The notes: a model not told the origin generated them from the letters alone. Counted from the first letter of the stretch, positions 49,155-56,953 are shown. The stretch is 64,000 bases of DNA from Streptomyces sp. NBC_01276 (GCF_041435355.1 NZ_CP108442.1:2356001-2420000), one strand, 5' to 3'. Program-made: numbers and translations.

Positions 49155-49901
49155 GTGCTGCCGATCGACGTGGCGGCGCACTCCAGCCGCTGGCGCCGCC
49201 GCCACCCCCTGGAGAAGGCCCTGCTGGGACTCGGCCTGACCGTCACCGCCGTGTCCCTGCCGCCCTGGCCCGGCGGGCCGCTGGTCGCCGCGGCGACCCT
49301 GGCCGTGCTGCTCGGCCCGGCGGGGGTGGCGGGGCGGCAGCTGTGGCGGGCCTTCCGGGTGCCGCTCGGCTTCTGCGTGACCGGGGCGCTGCCGCTGCTG
49401 GTGTCGCTGGGCGGACCCGCCGGTTTCGTCTCCCTGGCGCCGGACGGGCCCCGGCACGCCGGGGAGCTGCTGCTGCGCACCTCGGCGGCCTCGCTCGGCG
49501 TGCTCCTGTTCGCCTTCACCACCCCGGTCTCGGACGTGCTGCCGCGCCTGGTGCGGGCGGGGGTGCCCGCACCGGTGGTGGACGTGGCCCTCGTGATGTA
49601 CCGGATCGGCTTCCTGCTGCTGGATTCGATGGCCCAGGTCCGCCGGGCGCAGGCGGCCCGGCTCGGACAGACGGGCCGGGCCGCGGTGTGGCGTTCCCTG
49701 GCCGGGCTCGCGGCGACCTCCTTCGTCCGGGCCTTCGACCGCGCGGGCCGGCTCCAGGAGGGGCTGGCCGGGCGCGGCTACGACGGCGCGCTGCGGGTGC
49801 TCGTCCCGCGGGCGGCACTGTCCTGGCGGTTCCTCGCGGCCACCGCCGCCCTGCTGACCGGCCTGGTCGCGGGGACCCTCGTACTGAAGGAGTTCCTGTG
49901 A
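49155..49901 (+). CDS. cbiQ: ECF cobalt transporter T component
   Basis: A 248-residue transmembrane coupling protein with about five helices. The second coupling motif is visible as QAARLGQTGRAAVW and the later FDRAGRLQEGLAGRGYDGAL, with the A-R-G type patterns that contact the ATPase. It starts at a GTG (MLPIDVAAHSSRWRRRHPLE); the R-x-x-x-P-x-x-K start (RRHPLEKALLG) is typical. It overlaps cbiO by 4 bases. Confidence 0.93.
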   Translation: MLPIDVAAHSSRWRRRHPLEKALLGLGLTVTAVSLPPWPGGPLVAAATLAVLLGPAGVAGRQLWRAFRVPLGFCVTGALPLLVSLGGPAGFVSLAPDGPRHAGELLLRTSAASLGVLLFAFTTPVSDVLPRLVRAGVPAPVVDVALVMYRIGFLLLDSMAQVRRAQAARLGQTGRAAVWRSLAGLAATSFVRAFDRAGRLQEGLAGRGYDGALRVLVPRAALSWRFLAATAALLTGLVAGTLVLKEFL

Positions 49902-50722
49902 CCGTGGTGGTGGAGCTGGCCGGGGCGGGCCATGCGTACGAGGACGGCCCGGCCGTGCTGTCCGGCGTGGACTTCGGGATCGAGCAGGGCCGCGCGCTGG
50001 TCCTGCTCGGCCGCAACGGCAGCGGGAAGACCACGCTGATGCGGCTGCTGAGCGGGGGCCTGCGGCCCGGTACCGGCGAGCTGCGCCTGGACGGCGCGCG
50101 GGTGGCGTACGACCGGGCGGGGCTGACCCGCCTGCGGACCTCGGTGCAGCTGGTGGTCCAGGACCCGGACGACCAGCTGTTCGCGGCCTCCGTGGAACAG
50201 GACGTGTCCTTCGGCCCGATGAACCTGGGGCTGGCGGAGCCGGAGGTCCGCGCGCGGGTCGACGCCGCCCTGGCCGCCCTGGACATCACCGCGCTGCGGG
50301 ACCGCCCCACCCACCTGCTCTCGTACGGGCAGCGCAAGCGCGCGGCGATCGCGGGGGCGGTGGCCATGGCGCCGCGGGTGCTGATCCTGGACGAGCCGAC
50401 GGCCGGGCTGGACCCGGACGGTCAGGAGCGGCTCCTGGACGTGCTGGCGGGGCTGCGGTCGGACGGCACCACGGTGGTCATGGCCACGCACGACGTGGAC
50501 CTGGCGGTCCGCTGGGCGGACGACGCGGCGGTGCTGACCCCGTCGGGCATCCGGACCGGACCGGCTCCCGAGCTGCTGTCGGATCCGGGGCTGCTGGCCT
50601 CGGCGGGACTGCGCCAGGCCTGGTCCCCCGCGGTGACGGCCTTCCTGCGCGCCCGGGGCCTCCTGTCCGGGGACGCTCCGGGCCCCCGCACCCCGGAGGC
50701 GCTGACCGGCTTCCGGCCCTGA
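49898..50722 (+). CDS. cbiO: ECF cobalt transporter ATPase
   Basis: A 274-residue ABC ATPase: Walker A LVLLGRNGSGKTTLMRLLSG, the Q-loop VQDPDDQLFAASVEQDVSFG typical of ECF ATPases, signature LSYGQRKRAAIAGAVAM and Walker B RVLILDEPTAGLDPDG. Energises cobalt uptake with CbiQ. The GTG start overlaps the cbiQ stop and has AAGGAG five bases upstream. A single ATPase gene means a homodimer. The end of the cbiMNQO operon; no obvious hairpin follows before the PadR gene 30 bases later. Confidence 0.94.
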   Translation: MTVVVELAGAGHAYEDGPAVLSGVDFGIEQGRALVLLGRNGSGKTTLMRLLSGGLRPGTGELRLDGARVAYDRAGLTRLRTSVQLVVQDPDDQLFAASVEQDVSFGPMNLGLAEPEVRARVDAALAALDITALRDRPTHLLSYGQRKRAAIAGAVAMAPRVLILDEPTAGLDPDGQERLLDVLAGLRSDGTTVVMATHDVDLAVRWADDAAVLTPSGIRTGPAPELLSDPGLLASAGLRQAWSPAVTAFLRARGLLSGDAPGPRTPEALTGFRP

Positions 50723-50752
50723 CGGGCGCGCCCCCGACCGTAAACTCCCCCC

Positions 50753-51304
50753 ATGTCGCTGCCGCACGCCATCCTCACCGCCCTGCTGGAGAAGCCCTCG
50801 TCGGGGCTGGAGCTGACCCGGCGGTTCGACAAGTCGATCGGGTACTTCTGGTCGGCGACCCACCAGCAGATCTACCGGGAGCTCGGGCGGCTGGAGGAGG
50901 CCGGCCTGATCCGGGAGCTGCCCAGCGAGGTCCCGGTGCGGGGGCAGAAGAAGGAGTACGAGGTGCTGCCCGACGGCAGCGCGGAGCTGGCCCGCTGGGT
51001 GGACGAGAGCCAGGACCCCAAGCCGATGCGTGACGCACTGCTGTTGCGGCTGCGCGCGGCGGGGGTGGTGGGGCTGCAGGGGCTCGGTCCGGAGCTGCGG
51101 CGCCATCTGGAGCTGCACCGGGAGCAGCTGGCCAAGTACGAGGCGATCGAGGCCAAGGACTTCCCGCCGGACCGGGACGCCGTGGAGGACCGCCTGCGCC
51201 GGCTCGTGCTGCACGGCGGCATCGCCCTGGAGGAGTTCTGGCTGAGCTGGCTGCGGGAGGCCCTCGCGGAGGTCGAGGCCGTCGAGGGCGCGTCCGGGGC
51301 CTGA
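50753..51304 (+). CDS. PadR-family transcriptional regulator, probably leaderless
   Basis: A 183-residue PadR regulator: N-terminal winged helix (LPHAILTALLEKPSSGLELT, SIGYFWSATHQQIYRELGRL and LIRELPSEVPVRGQKKEYEV) and a C-terminal helical dimerisation part. No Shine-Dalgarno is present; instead TAAACT (50741-50746) ends six bases before the ATG and CTGACG (50719-50724) lies 16 bases further up, so transcription probably begins at the A of the ATG and the mRNA is leaderless. The target is unknown; candidates are itself, cbiMNQO and neighbouring genes. Confidence 0.92.
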   Translation: MSLPHAILTALLEKPSSGLELTRRFDKSIGYFWSATHQQIYRELGRLEEAGLIRELPSEVPVRGQKKEYEVLPDGSAELARWVDESQDPKPMRDALLLRLRAAGVVGLQGLGPELRRHLELHREQLAKYEAIEAKDFPPDRDAVEDRLRRLVLHGGIALEEFWLSWLREALAEVEAVEGASGA

Positions 51305-51328
51305 CGGGCGCGGACGGCGCGGGGCCGG

Positions 51329-51370
51329 ACCGCGCCCCCGCCCCGGCAGGGGGACGGGGGCGGCGCGGGG
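51329..51370. terminator. GC-rich hairpin between PadR and EF-hand genes
   Basis: CGCGCCCCCGCCCCG (51331-51345) can pair imperfectly with the following GGGGACGGGGGCGGCGCGG. It lies between two convergent genes and is likely bidirectional. Confidence 0.55.
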
Positions 51371-51372
51371 GC

Positions 51373-51585
51373 CTACTTGTTCAGGGCGGCCCAGAACTCG
51401 TCGAAGCTCATCAGGCCGTCGCCGTTGGTGTCCTTGGAGGCGACCACGGCGTCCGCGACCGAGGCGGTGACGAACGCGTCGCCCATCGCCTTCATGGCCG
51501 CGCTGTACTCGTCGGCCGTGACGAAGCCGTCACCGTTCACGTCGAACTTGTTGAACGTCGCCCGTGCGCTCTCGATGTCCGCCAC
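51373..51585 (-). CDS. small EF-hand calcium-binding protein
   Basis: A 70-residue protein with two canonical EF-hand loops: DVNGDGFVTADE and DTNGDGLMSFDE, each with Asp/Asn/Asp and a final Glu at the correct places, so both should bind calcium. It resembles the short calmodulin-like Cab proteins of Streptomyces. The start at the GTG giving MADIESARATFNKF is preferred: AAGGGG lies eight bases upstream, whereas the GTG three codons earlier overlaps that binding site. Cytoplasmic, target unknown. Confidence 0.9.
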   Translation of the reverse strand: MADIESARATFNKFDVNGDGFVTADEYSAAMKAMGDAFVTASVADAVVASKDTNGDGLMSFDEFWAALNK

Positions 51586-51740
51586 TGGGTCCACCCCTTC
51601 TTGGTGCTTGTTGACCGGCTCAGGGTAGCGGCACCCGGAACGGAGCGCCGCCGCGGGTCCCGTTCAACCGGCAGAAAGAAATTCAATTACTCTTCCGTAA
51701 CGCGGAAGCGATAATTCCAGCCAACAATTCCGCCGTGCAC

Positions 51741-51770
51741 TTGTCACGCTCCGGGATCACGGCATAACGT
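51741..51770 (+). promoter_or_regulatory. putative promoter of the cyclodipeptide synthase operon
   Basis: TTGTCA at 51741-51746 and TAACGT at 51765-51770 (18-base spacing), or CATAAC at 51763 (16), form a reasonable vegetative-type promoter 45 bases before the start codon. The preceding 80 bases (51672-51735) are unusually A+T-rich for this genome. Confidence 0.5.
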
Positions 51771-51815
51771 ACCGGCATTGCCGCCACACCAGGAGCGCAG
51801 GGCTCCCAGGGACAA

Positions 51816-52637
51816 GTGGCAACAAGGGCGACCACACAGGTGACGATCACAGTTGACGCATCATTCGAAGTTCTGCCCTTCACCCGCACCTGCCGCCACA
51901 TCTGGGAAGACGGCGACCATGTGCTGATCGGAGTGAGTCCCGGCAACAGCTACTTCAGCTCCGAACGCATATCGAGCCTCGCCAGGTGGGCCACGACCCG
52001 CTTCGCGCAGGTCGACTTCGTCTACGCAGACCTCCACGTAGACCGGATGTTCGCCGCTTTCGGCTACACCCGCGAGCATGCGGAGAAGCGTTCGGCGAAG
52101 GAGATCAAGGCGGTCCGGAGAAGGATTCTCAAAGGCGTCGAGGAATCAGTACCCCAGCATGCCGAGATCCGGGTGAGGGCACTTTCGGAGTTCCAGTCGA
52201 ACCCCGTTTACCAACTACTGCACCGACGCGTTCTGCATTTCTTGGAGACCGACGACGTATTCCGCAAGGGCTGCGAGGAGATGGCCCTTCACTTTGTCGG
52301 ATCGAAGTTGCCGGAAGGTGAATCCATCACCGACGCTCAGTTGCAGGTCTGTTTCGATTACATGGCAGCGGAGCTGCCCTTCTTCGTGGACACCCCGAGC
52401 ATTCTCGACGTGCCGTCCTCGGTGGCGGCCTACCACGTCAAGATGCCGATGACCGACGTCCTCTTCGCGCGGGGCGGGGGCCTGCGCGCGACGCGCAACC
52501 AGGCGTACGCCGTCGTGCGCCCCGAGGCCGCCGGGACCACGCCCCCCGTACCGCCCCACGACACCACCGCGCGGGACACCCCCGCGCACAGCACCGCACC
52601 GACCGAGAGGACCGTCGATGAGCGTCGAGCAGCTTGA
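51816..52637 (+). CDS. cyclodipeptide synthase (tRNA-dependent, NYH type)
   Basis: A 273-residue cyclodipeptide synthase, which joins two amino acids from aminoacyl-tRNAs into a diketopiperazine. All catalytic residues of AlbC are present at a constant +4 offset: nucleophile Ser41 (AlbC S37) and Asn44 (N40) in IGVSPGNSYFS, Tyr182 (Y178) and Glu186 (E182) in CFDYMAAELPFF, Tyr206-His207 (Y202-H203) in SSVAAYHVKMP; this makes it an NYH-subfamily enzyme. VDFVYADLHVDRM, VRALSEFQSNPVYQLLH and FARGGGLRATRNQ resemble Rv2275, the cyclo(Tyr-Tyr) synthase of M. tuberculosis. Residues ~235-273 are a Pro/Thr-rich tail. Start GTG. Codon use is less G/C-biased than neighbours, hinting at transfer. It overlaps the P450 gene by 20 bases. 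Confidence 0.95.
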   Translation: MATRATTQVTITVDASFEVLPFTRTCRHIWEDGDHVLIGVSPGNSYFSSERISSLARWATTRFAQVDFVYADLHVDRMFAAFGYTREHAEKRSAKEIKAVRRRILKGVEESVPQHAEIRVRALSEFQSNPVYQLLHRRVLHFLETDDVFRKGCEEMALHFVGSKLPEGESITDAQLQVCFDYMAAELPFFVDTPSILDVPSSVAAYHVKMPMTDVLFARGGGLRATRNQAYAVVRPEAAGTTPPVPPHDTTARDTPAHSTAPTERTVDERRAA

Positions 52638-53856
52638 GGGCACGGAGGAACGGGAGCCCCTCCTGGACTTCCCCCTCTCCCGGCGCGGTGACGTGCTCCC
52701 CGAGGAGTGCTCCTGGCTGCGCGAGAAGGCCCCGGTCGCCCGGGTCCGGACCCTCACCGGGGACCCGGCCTGGCTCGTGAGCAGCTACGCGCTGGCCAAG
52801 CAGGTACTGGAGGACGAGCGCTTCAGCCTCAAGGACACCGCCAACGCCGGGGCGCCCCGCCAGTACGCGCTGACGATCCCGCCCGAGGTCGTCAACAACA
52901 TGGGCAACATCAACAGCGCCGGGCTGCGCAACGCGGTCATGAAGGCGCTCAACCCGAGGCAGAAGGGCCTCCAGGACTTCCTGCGCGCCACGGCCGGGGA
53001 GCTGATCGACGCCCTGGTCTCCGAGGGCGGGCCGGCCGACCTCCGGGCGGGGTTCGCCGACCCCTTCTCGGCGGCCCTGCACTGCCGGGTGCTGGGTGTG
53101 CCCTTCGAGGACCGGCGGCGGCTGATGTCGGGGCTGGACGTCGCGTTCATGACCGCCCGCGAGCCCTTCGCCGATTCCGCGCTCAACTGGTACAAGGACG
53201 TCGGCTACTTCGCCGACGCGTTCAAGACGCAGCTGGCGCGGCCCGCCGAGGAGCGTACGGGGCTCCTCGGAAGGTTCGCCGGACTGCGGGAGGCCGACCC
53301 GGAGTCGGCCCATCTGACGGACGAGATGTTCGCGACCGTCGCCGTCTCGCTCTTCGGCGCGGGCGCGGTCTCCACGTCCGCGTTCCTGGTCCTGGCGGTC
53401 CTCGCCCTGCTCCAGCGGCCGGAGCTGATCGGGTACCTGCGCGAGCACCCGGAGCGCATGGGCGGGGCGGTGGACGAACTGCTGCGCTGGAACCTGTCCG
53501 TGGGCGACGGCCTGCCGCGCCTCGCGATGGCGGACGTCCAGGTCGGGGACGTGCTGGTGAAGGAGGGCGAGCTGGTGCTCGTCCTGCTGGAGGGGGCCAA
53601 CTTCGACCCGGAGGCCTTCGAGCGCCCGGACGAGCTGGACCTGGAGCGGGAGGGCGCCAACGCCCACCTCGCCTTCGGCGCCGGCCGGCACTTCTGCCCG
53701 GCGTCCGCGCTGGGCCGGGCGCACGCGGAGATCGCCCTGGAGGTGCTGGTCGAGCGGCTGCCCGAACTGCGCCTGGCCGTACCCGCGGAGAACCTCGTCT
53801 GGCGGACCGGGTTCATCAAGCGGCTGCCCGAGCGGCTGCCCGTCGCCTGGCAGTAA
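52618..53856 (+). CDS. cytochrome P450, CYP121-like (mycocyclosin-synthase type)
   Basis: A 412-residue soluble P450. The heme-ligand Cys360 is in HLAFGAGRHFCPASALGR; the helix-I segment is FGAGAVSTSAF, lacking the usual acid-Thr pair but keeping the Ser of CYP121 (Ser237). Many stretches match CYP121 as I remember it: ALTIPPEVVNNMGNI, GELVLVLLEGANFDPEAF, RLAMADVQVGDVLVKEGEL, LVWRTGF-KRLPERLPVAW. The active-site Phe (VAFM) and Trp (LNWYKD) are kept, but the CYP121 pair Gln385-Arg386 is Ile-Lys here. CYP121 couples the two rings of cyclo(Tyr-Tyr) to mycocyclosin. The gene overlaps the synthase gene by 20 bases, with GAGAGG upstream. Likely phenol or aryl coupling; the product needs proof. Confidence 0.93.
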   Translation: MSVEQLEGTEEREPLLDFPLSRRGDVLPEECSWLREKAPVARVRTLTGDPAWLVSSYALAKQVLEDERFSLKDTANAGAPRQYALTIPPEVVNNMGNINSAGLRNAVMKALNPRQKGLQDFLRATAGELIDALVSEGGPADLRAGFADPFSAALHCRVLGVPFEDRRRLMSGLDVAFMTAREPFADSALNWYKDVGYFADAFKTQLARPAEERTGLLGRFAGLREADPESAHLTDEMFATVAVSLFGAGAVSTSAFLVLAVLALLQRPELIGYLREHPERMGGAVDELLRWNLSVGDGLPRLAMADVQVGDVLVKEGELVLVLLEGANFDPEAFERPDELDLEREGANAHLAFGAGRHFCPASALGRAHAEIALEVLVERLPELRLAVPAENLVWRTGFIKRLPERLPVAWQ

Positions 53857-53868
53857 CCTCATGGAGCC

Positions 53869-53903
53869 GGTGTCCCGGGAGCTGTGCGAGCTCCCGGGAC
53901 ACC
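53869..53903. terminator. bidirectional terminator after the P450
   Basis: A perfect 15-pair stem (GGTGTCCCGGGAGCT at 53869-53883, AGCTCCCGGGACACC at 53889-53903) with a five-base loop, 12 bases past the P450 stop and 15 bases from the stop of the convergent lipoprotein gene. Confidence 0.9.
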
Positions 53904-53918
53904 TCCGTGCGTACGGGT

Positions 53919-55106
53919 CTAGCGGAAGATGCCGGTGTGGCCGAGGGAGTAGCGGCCGGGCTGCGGGTAGACGGCGAGGCCGTGCGGGCCGCCGCCGACC
54001 GGGATCCTGGCCAGCTCCTTGCCGGTGACGGTGTCGATCGCGTAGACCTCGGAGTTGTAGCGGCCCGACAGCCAGAGCACCTTGCCGTCCGCGGAGACCC
54101 CGCCCATGTCGGGGCTGCCGCCGTCGGGCAGCTCCCACTTCTTGGTGAGCTTGTTCTGCTTGAAGTCGAAGACGGAGATGGAGCCCTCGCCCCGGTTGGA
54201 GACGTACATCTCCTTGGAGTCGCGGCTGACGTACAGCCCGTGGCAGCCCTTGCCGGTGGGCAGCAGCTTGGGCACGTCGAACTTGTCGCCGCTGAGCACC
54301 CACATGCCGTGCGCCATCATGTCCGCGACGTAGAAGGTCTTTCCGTCCGGGGAGATCTTCACGTCCTGCGGCATCGCTCCCTCGAAGGGGAGTTTCTGCT
54401 GGCCGACGACCTCCATCTTCTCGGTGTCGACCTTGAGGAGTTCTCCGGAGAACTCGCAGCTCACGATGAAGTAGCGGCCGTCCGAGGAGAAGTCGGCGTG
54501 ATTGACGCCGTAACAGGTCACCGGGACGGTTTTCACGCGGTTCATGGTGTGCGGATCGCGGAAGACCAGTTCGCGGTCCATGGACGCCATCACTACGGCG
54601 TACTTCCCGTTCGGGGTGAAGTACAGGTTGTACGGGTCGTGCACCTCCACGGGTTCGCCGGCCTCGCCGGTGGCCGGGTTGATCGGGGTGAGCGTGTGGC
54701 CTCGGTTGTTGTTGACCCACAGGGTCTTCATGTCCCAGGACGGCACCACGTGCTGCGGCTGGACGCCGACCGGGATGGTGTCGATGACCTTGTAGGTGGC
54801 CGGGTCGATGACGGACACCGTGTTGGAGTTGGTGTTGGGGACGTAGACGCGGGACGGGAAGTCCTTGACCACCGGGGACAGCTGGTTCGGCCGGTCCGCC
54901 GCGTACACGTCGTTGGGGTCGAGCACCGGAGGCATCCCGGGCAGTCCGGGCGGGGCGGCCGGGACGGCCTTGACCGGTCGGGCCGGCCCCTTGGAACCGA
55001 GCGCCTCGGGCTCGCCCTTTCCGCCGGATCCGCAGCCCGCCAGGGCGGCGAGGACCAGTCCGGCGAGGAGCGCGGTGGCCTTCCGTGGAAGGCGGTTCGT
55101 CGTCAT
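53919..55106 (-). CDS. YVTN-type beta-propeller lipoprotein
   Basis: A 395-residue secreted lipoprotein. Signal TALLAGLVLAALAGC with lipobox LAGC (Cys at ~26) is followed by a Pro-rich linker and a seven-bladed beta-propeller of the YVTN/40-residue class: SRVYVPNTNSNTVSVIDPAT, GKYAVVMASMDRELVFRDPH, GKTFYVADMMAHGMWVLSGD and KEMYVSNRGEGSISVFDFKQ. Some relatives are metal- or surface-binding proteins. It starts inside the last codons of the NodB-fold gene (ATGA, 4-base overlap), so the two are made together at the cell surface. Role unknown. Confidence 0.9.
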   Translation of the reverse strand: MTTNRLPRKATALLAGLVLAALAGCGSGGKGEPEALGSKGPARPVKAVPAAPPGLPGMPPVLDPNDVYAADRPNQLSPVVKDFPSRVYVPNTNSNTVSVIDPATYKVIDTIPVGVQPQHVVPSWDMKTLWVNNNRGHTLTPINPATGEAGEPVEVHDPYNLYFTPNGKYAVVMASMDRELVFRDPHTMNRVKTVPVTCYGVNHADFSSDGRYFIVSCEFSGELLKVDTEKMEVVGQQKLPFEGAMPQDVKISPDGKTFYVADMMAHGMWVLSGDKFDVPKLLPTGKGCHGLYVSRDSKEMYVSNRGEGSISVFDFKQNKLTKKWELPDGGSPDMGGVSADGKVLWLSGRYNSEVYAIDTVTGKELARIPVGGGPHGLAVYPQPGRYSLGHTGIFR

Positions 55107-55882
55107 GAGGTCAGCAGCTCCGTGGTGGTCACCGCGCGCAGCTTGCGGCGCGCGAGTTCTTCGAGGAGGGGCGGCATCGCGTCGACCGTGTCCGCGTAGC
55201 CGAAGTGCAGGCTCACCACCGATCCGCCGTGGATCGTCCCGGTGACGTTGCGGATGACGGCCGCGGCGCCGGGTGAGGTGAAGTCGAGTGAGTCCACGTC
55301 GTACGAGAGGACGTGCGGGTACCCCGCCCGCTGGGCCAGCTTCTGGACGAGCGGGGAGGCGTACTGGGTCTGGGAGGGGCGGAACCAGGTGCCGATCGAA
55401 CCGGTGAGCCGCTTGAGGCGCTCGGCGCAGCCGGTGATCTCGGCGTAGGCCTCCGCCTCGGGCAGGTCGTTGACGGCGAGGTGGCGCTGGGTGTGATTGC
55501 CCAGTTCGTGGCCGCCGTCCAGGACGCGGCGGGCCATCTTGGGGTGGGCGTCGAGCCAGGTGCCGATGGCCAGGACGGTGACCCGCGCGCCGCCCTTCTC
55601 CGCCTCGGCGAGGACGGCGCGGGCGATGGCGGGGTCCCCGTTGCCGTGGAAGGTCAGGGCGACCGCCGGACGGTCGCGCGGGCCGTGCCCGATCTCCACG
55701 GGCTGGCCGGCGAAGCGGCGGGGCGCGGGGGCGGGGCCGGCCGGGGCGGGCTTGGCCCGGACCGGGCCGGCGGATGGGGCGGGACCCGTGGCTGGCCGGT
55801 CCGCGGCACAGCCGGCGGTGAGGCCGGCCAGGACGGCGGTGCCCGCGCGCAGGGCCGCGCGGCGGCCTGGAGGTGAGAACAC
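55103..55882 (-). CDS. NodB-fold polysaccharide deacetylase-like lipoprotein with altered motif
   Basis: A 259-residue exported protein with lipobox LTAGC (residue ~25) and a NodB domain. Motif 1, normally TFDDGP, is ALTFHGNGDPAIA here, so the catalytic Asp and metal Asp are replaced by His-Gly; motif 2 is intact as HELGNHTQRHLAVND (H-x-x-x-H metal pair); motif 3 is WFRPSQTQYASPLV, where R-P-P/S is usual; the end has GGSVVSLHFGYADTVD, with the late His. It could be a divergent deacetylase using another metal set or an inactive binding protein. Coupled to the beta-propeller lipoprotein gene downstream. Confidence 0.85.
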   Translation of the reverse strand: MFSPPGRRAALRAGTAVLAGLTAGCAADRPATGPAPSAGPVRAKPAPAGPAPAPRRFAGQPVEIGHGPRDRPAVALTFHGNGDPAIARAVLAEAEKGGARVTVLAIGTWLDAHPKMARRVLDGGHELGNHTQRHLAVNDLPEAEAYAEITGCAERLKRLTGSIGTWFRPSQTQYASPLVQKLAQRAGYPHVLSYDVDSLDFTSPGAAAVIRNVTGTIHGGSVVSLHFGYADTVDAMPPLLEELARRKLRAVTTTELLTS

Positions 55883-56265
55883 CTGCCCATTTAAGAGGTG
55901 AATGGGCGAGAAGATAACGATTGACCCAATTCGGGACCCAAACGGCCCGCGTGTCGAGGGTGCGACCGTCCGCTACGTGATCAACGATTTACACAGAGCA
56001 GTCGATAGTTATTCATCGAATGAGAGGTGAGTGGTCCACCTCACCTAGGATTTAGATGGAAACTCTTAGGATATGCACACTTATGTCCGAGTAGGGACTT
56101 TTGGCGTTCGGGCCCTCGTCTGCCATAGTCGGAACCACGACTTCCCTTTGACCCGAGCGAAGTCTTCCGCCGAGGATCACACACCCCACCGATCCTCGGC
56201 GCACCCATGGAACCCCCGCAGCGCCCCATCACGGCGACAGGGGGTTTCTGGCGTTCCGGGGGTCC
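55883..56265. other. intergenic region with A+T-rich promoter DNA and dyad
   Basis: 383 bases upstream of the NodB-fold gene and downstream of the ATPase gene. No gene is visible. It is markedly less G+C-rich than its surroundings and should hold the promoter of the lipoprotein pair. An inverted repeat AGGTGAG-8-CTCACCT spans 56025-56046 and its centre GTGG-T-CCAC is itself palindromic, a plausible operator. Confidence 0.45.
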
Positions 56266-56769
56266 CTAGCGGTCGGCGACGCGCATCTCGAACCAGGTGA
56301 TCTTGCCCCGCGGCAGCAGGTCGGCGCCCCAGCGGTCGGACAGCTTGTCGACGAGGAAGAGCCCGCGGCCCGTCACGTCCAGCTCGTGGACCGGCATCAG
56401 GCAGGGCAGCCCGCGCGAGGGGTCGCGCACCTCCACGCGGATCCAGCCGCGCCGGCGCAGCATCCGTAAGCCGAAGGTGCGCGCCCCCGTGTGGCGCACG
56501 GCGTTGCCGACGAGCTCCGAGACCAGCAGGACGGTGTGCTCGGCGATCTGCGGCGAGAGGCCCCAGAAGCGGATCACCACGCTCTGCGTGAGCCGGCGGG
56601 CCGTGCTCGCCGACTCCGGCATGGACGGCAGCGTCACCTCGCCCTCGGCCGGATTCCCGTACCGGTCCAGCGCTTTGAGGCCCAGTTCCTCCTCGACCGC
56701 CGCCGTGAGCCGCACGGCCGACGCGCCGACGCGCTGCCGCGGTTGTTCCACACCCTCCAGGCCCGCCAT
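56266..56769 (-). CDS. HATPase_c anti-sigma/serine-kinase-like protein
   Basis: A 167-residue protein with a single GHKL ATPase domain of the RsbW/SpoIIAB type, numerous in Streptomyces. The N box is VLLVSELVGNAVRHTGARTF and the G box VTGRGLFLVDKLSDRWGAD; the G1-type Asp is in VEVRDPSRGLP. It may phosphorylate an anti-sigma antagonist or bind a sigma factor; no partner is adjacent. The start MAGLEGVEQPRQRVG is chosen over a frame beginning 54 codons upstream with weak codon bias. An inverted repeat CTTAAGG-CTG-CCTTAAG (56954-56970) lies 185 bases upstream. Confidence 0.87.
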   Translation of the reverse strand: MAGLEGVEQPRQRVGASAVRLTAAVEEELGLKALDRYGNPAEGEVTLPSMPESASTARRLTQSVVIRFWGLSPQIAEHTVLLVSELVGNAVRHTGARTFGLRMLRRRGWIRVEVRDPSRGLPCLMPVHELDVTGRGLFLVDKLSDRWGADLLPRGKITWFEMRVADR

Positions 56770-56953
56770 GCACCCATCATGGACGGCCGGCGCGCCCTCC
56801 CGGGCCGTTCCACGGGAAAACACCCCCCGGGACCAACGCTCCCGGAGGGTCGCCACGGCATATGCACCGGGCAATCGGAGGCCCGCGGGGGCGACTTGAC
56901 CTGCGATGACGGAGCGCTGCACTGCGATCACCGTCGGTGGATCACATGCTCTG

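Noticed and set aside
51816-53856. A larger natural-product cluster around the cyclodipeptide synthase
   Set aside because: Neighbours on both sides (EF-hand, PadR, cobalt transport; lipoproteins after a strong terminator) show no link. No transporter, methyltransferase or second oxidase is visible.
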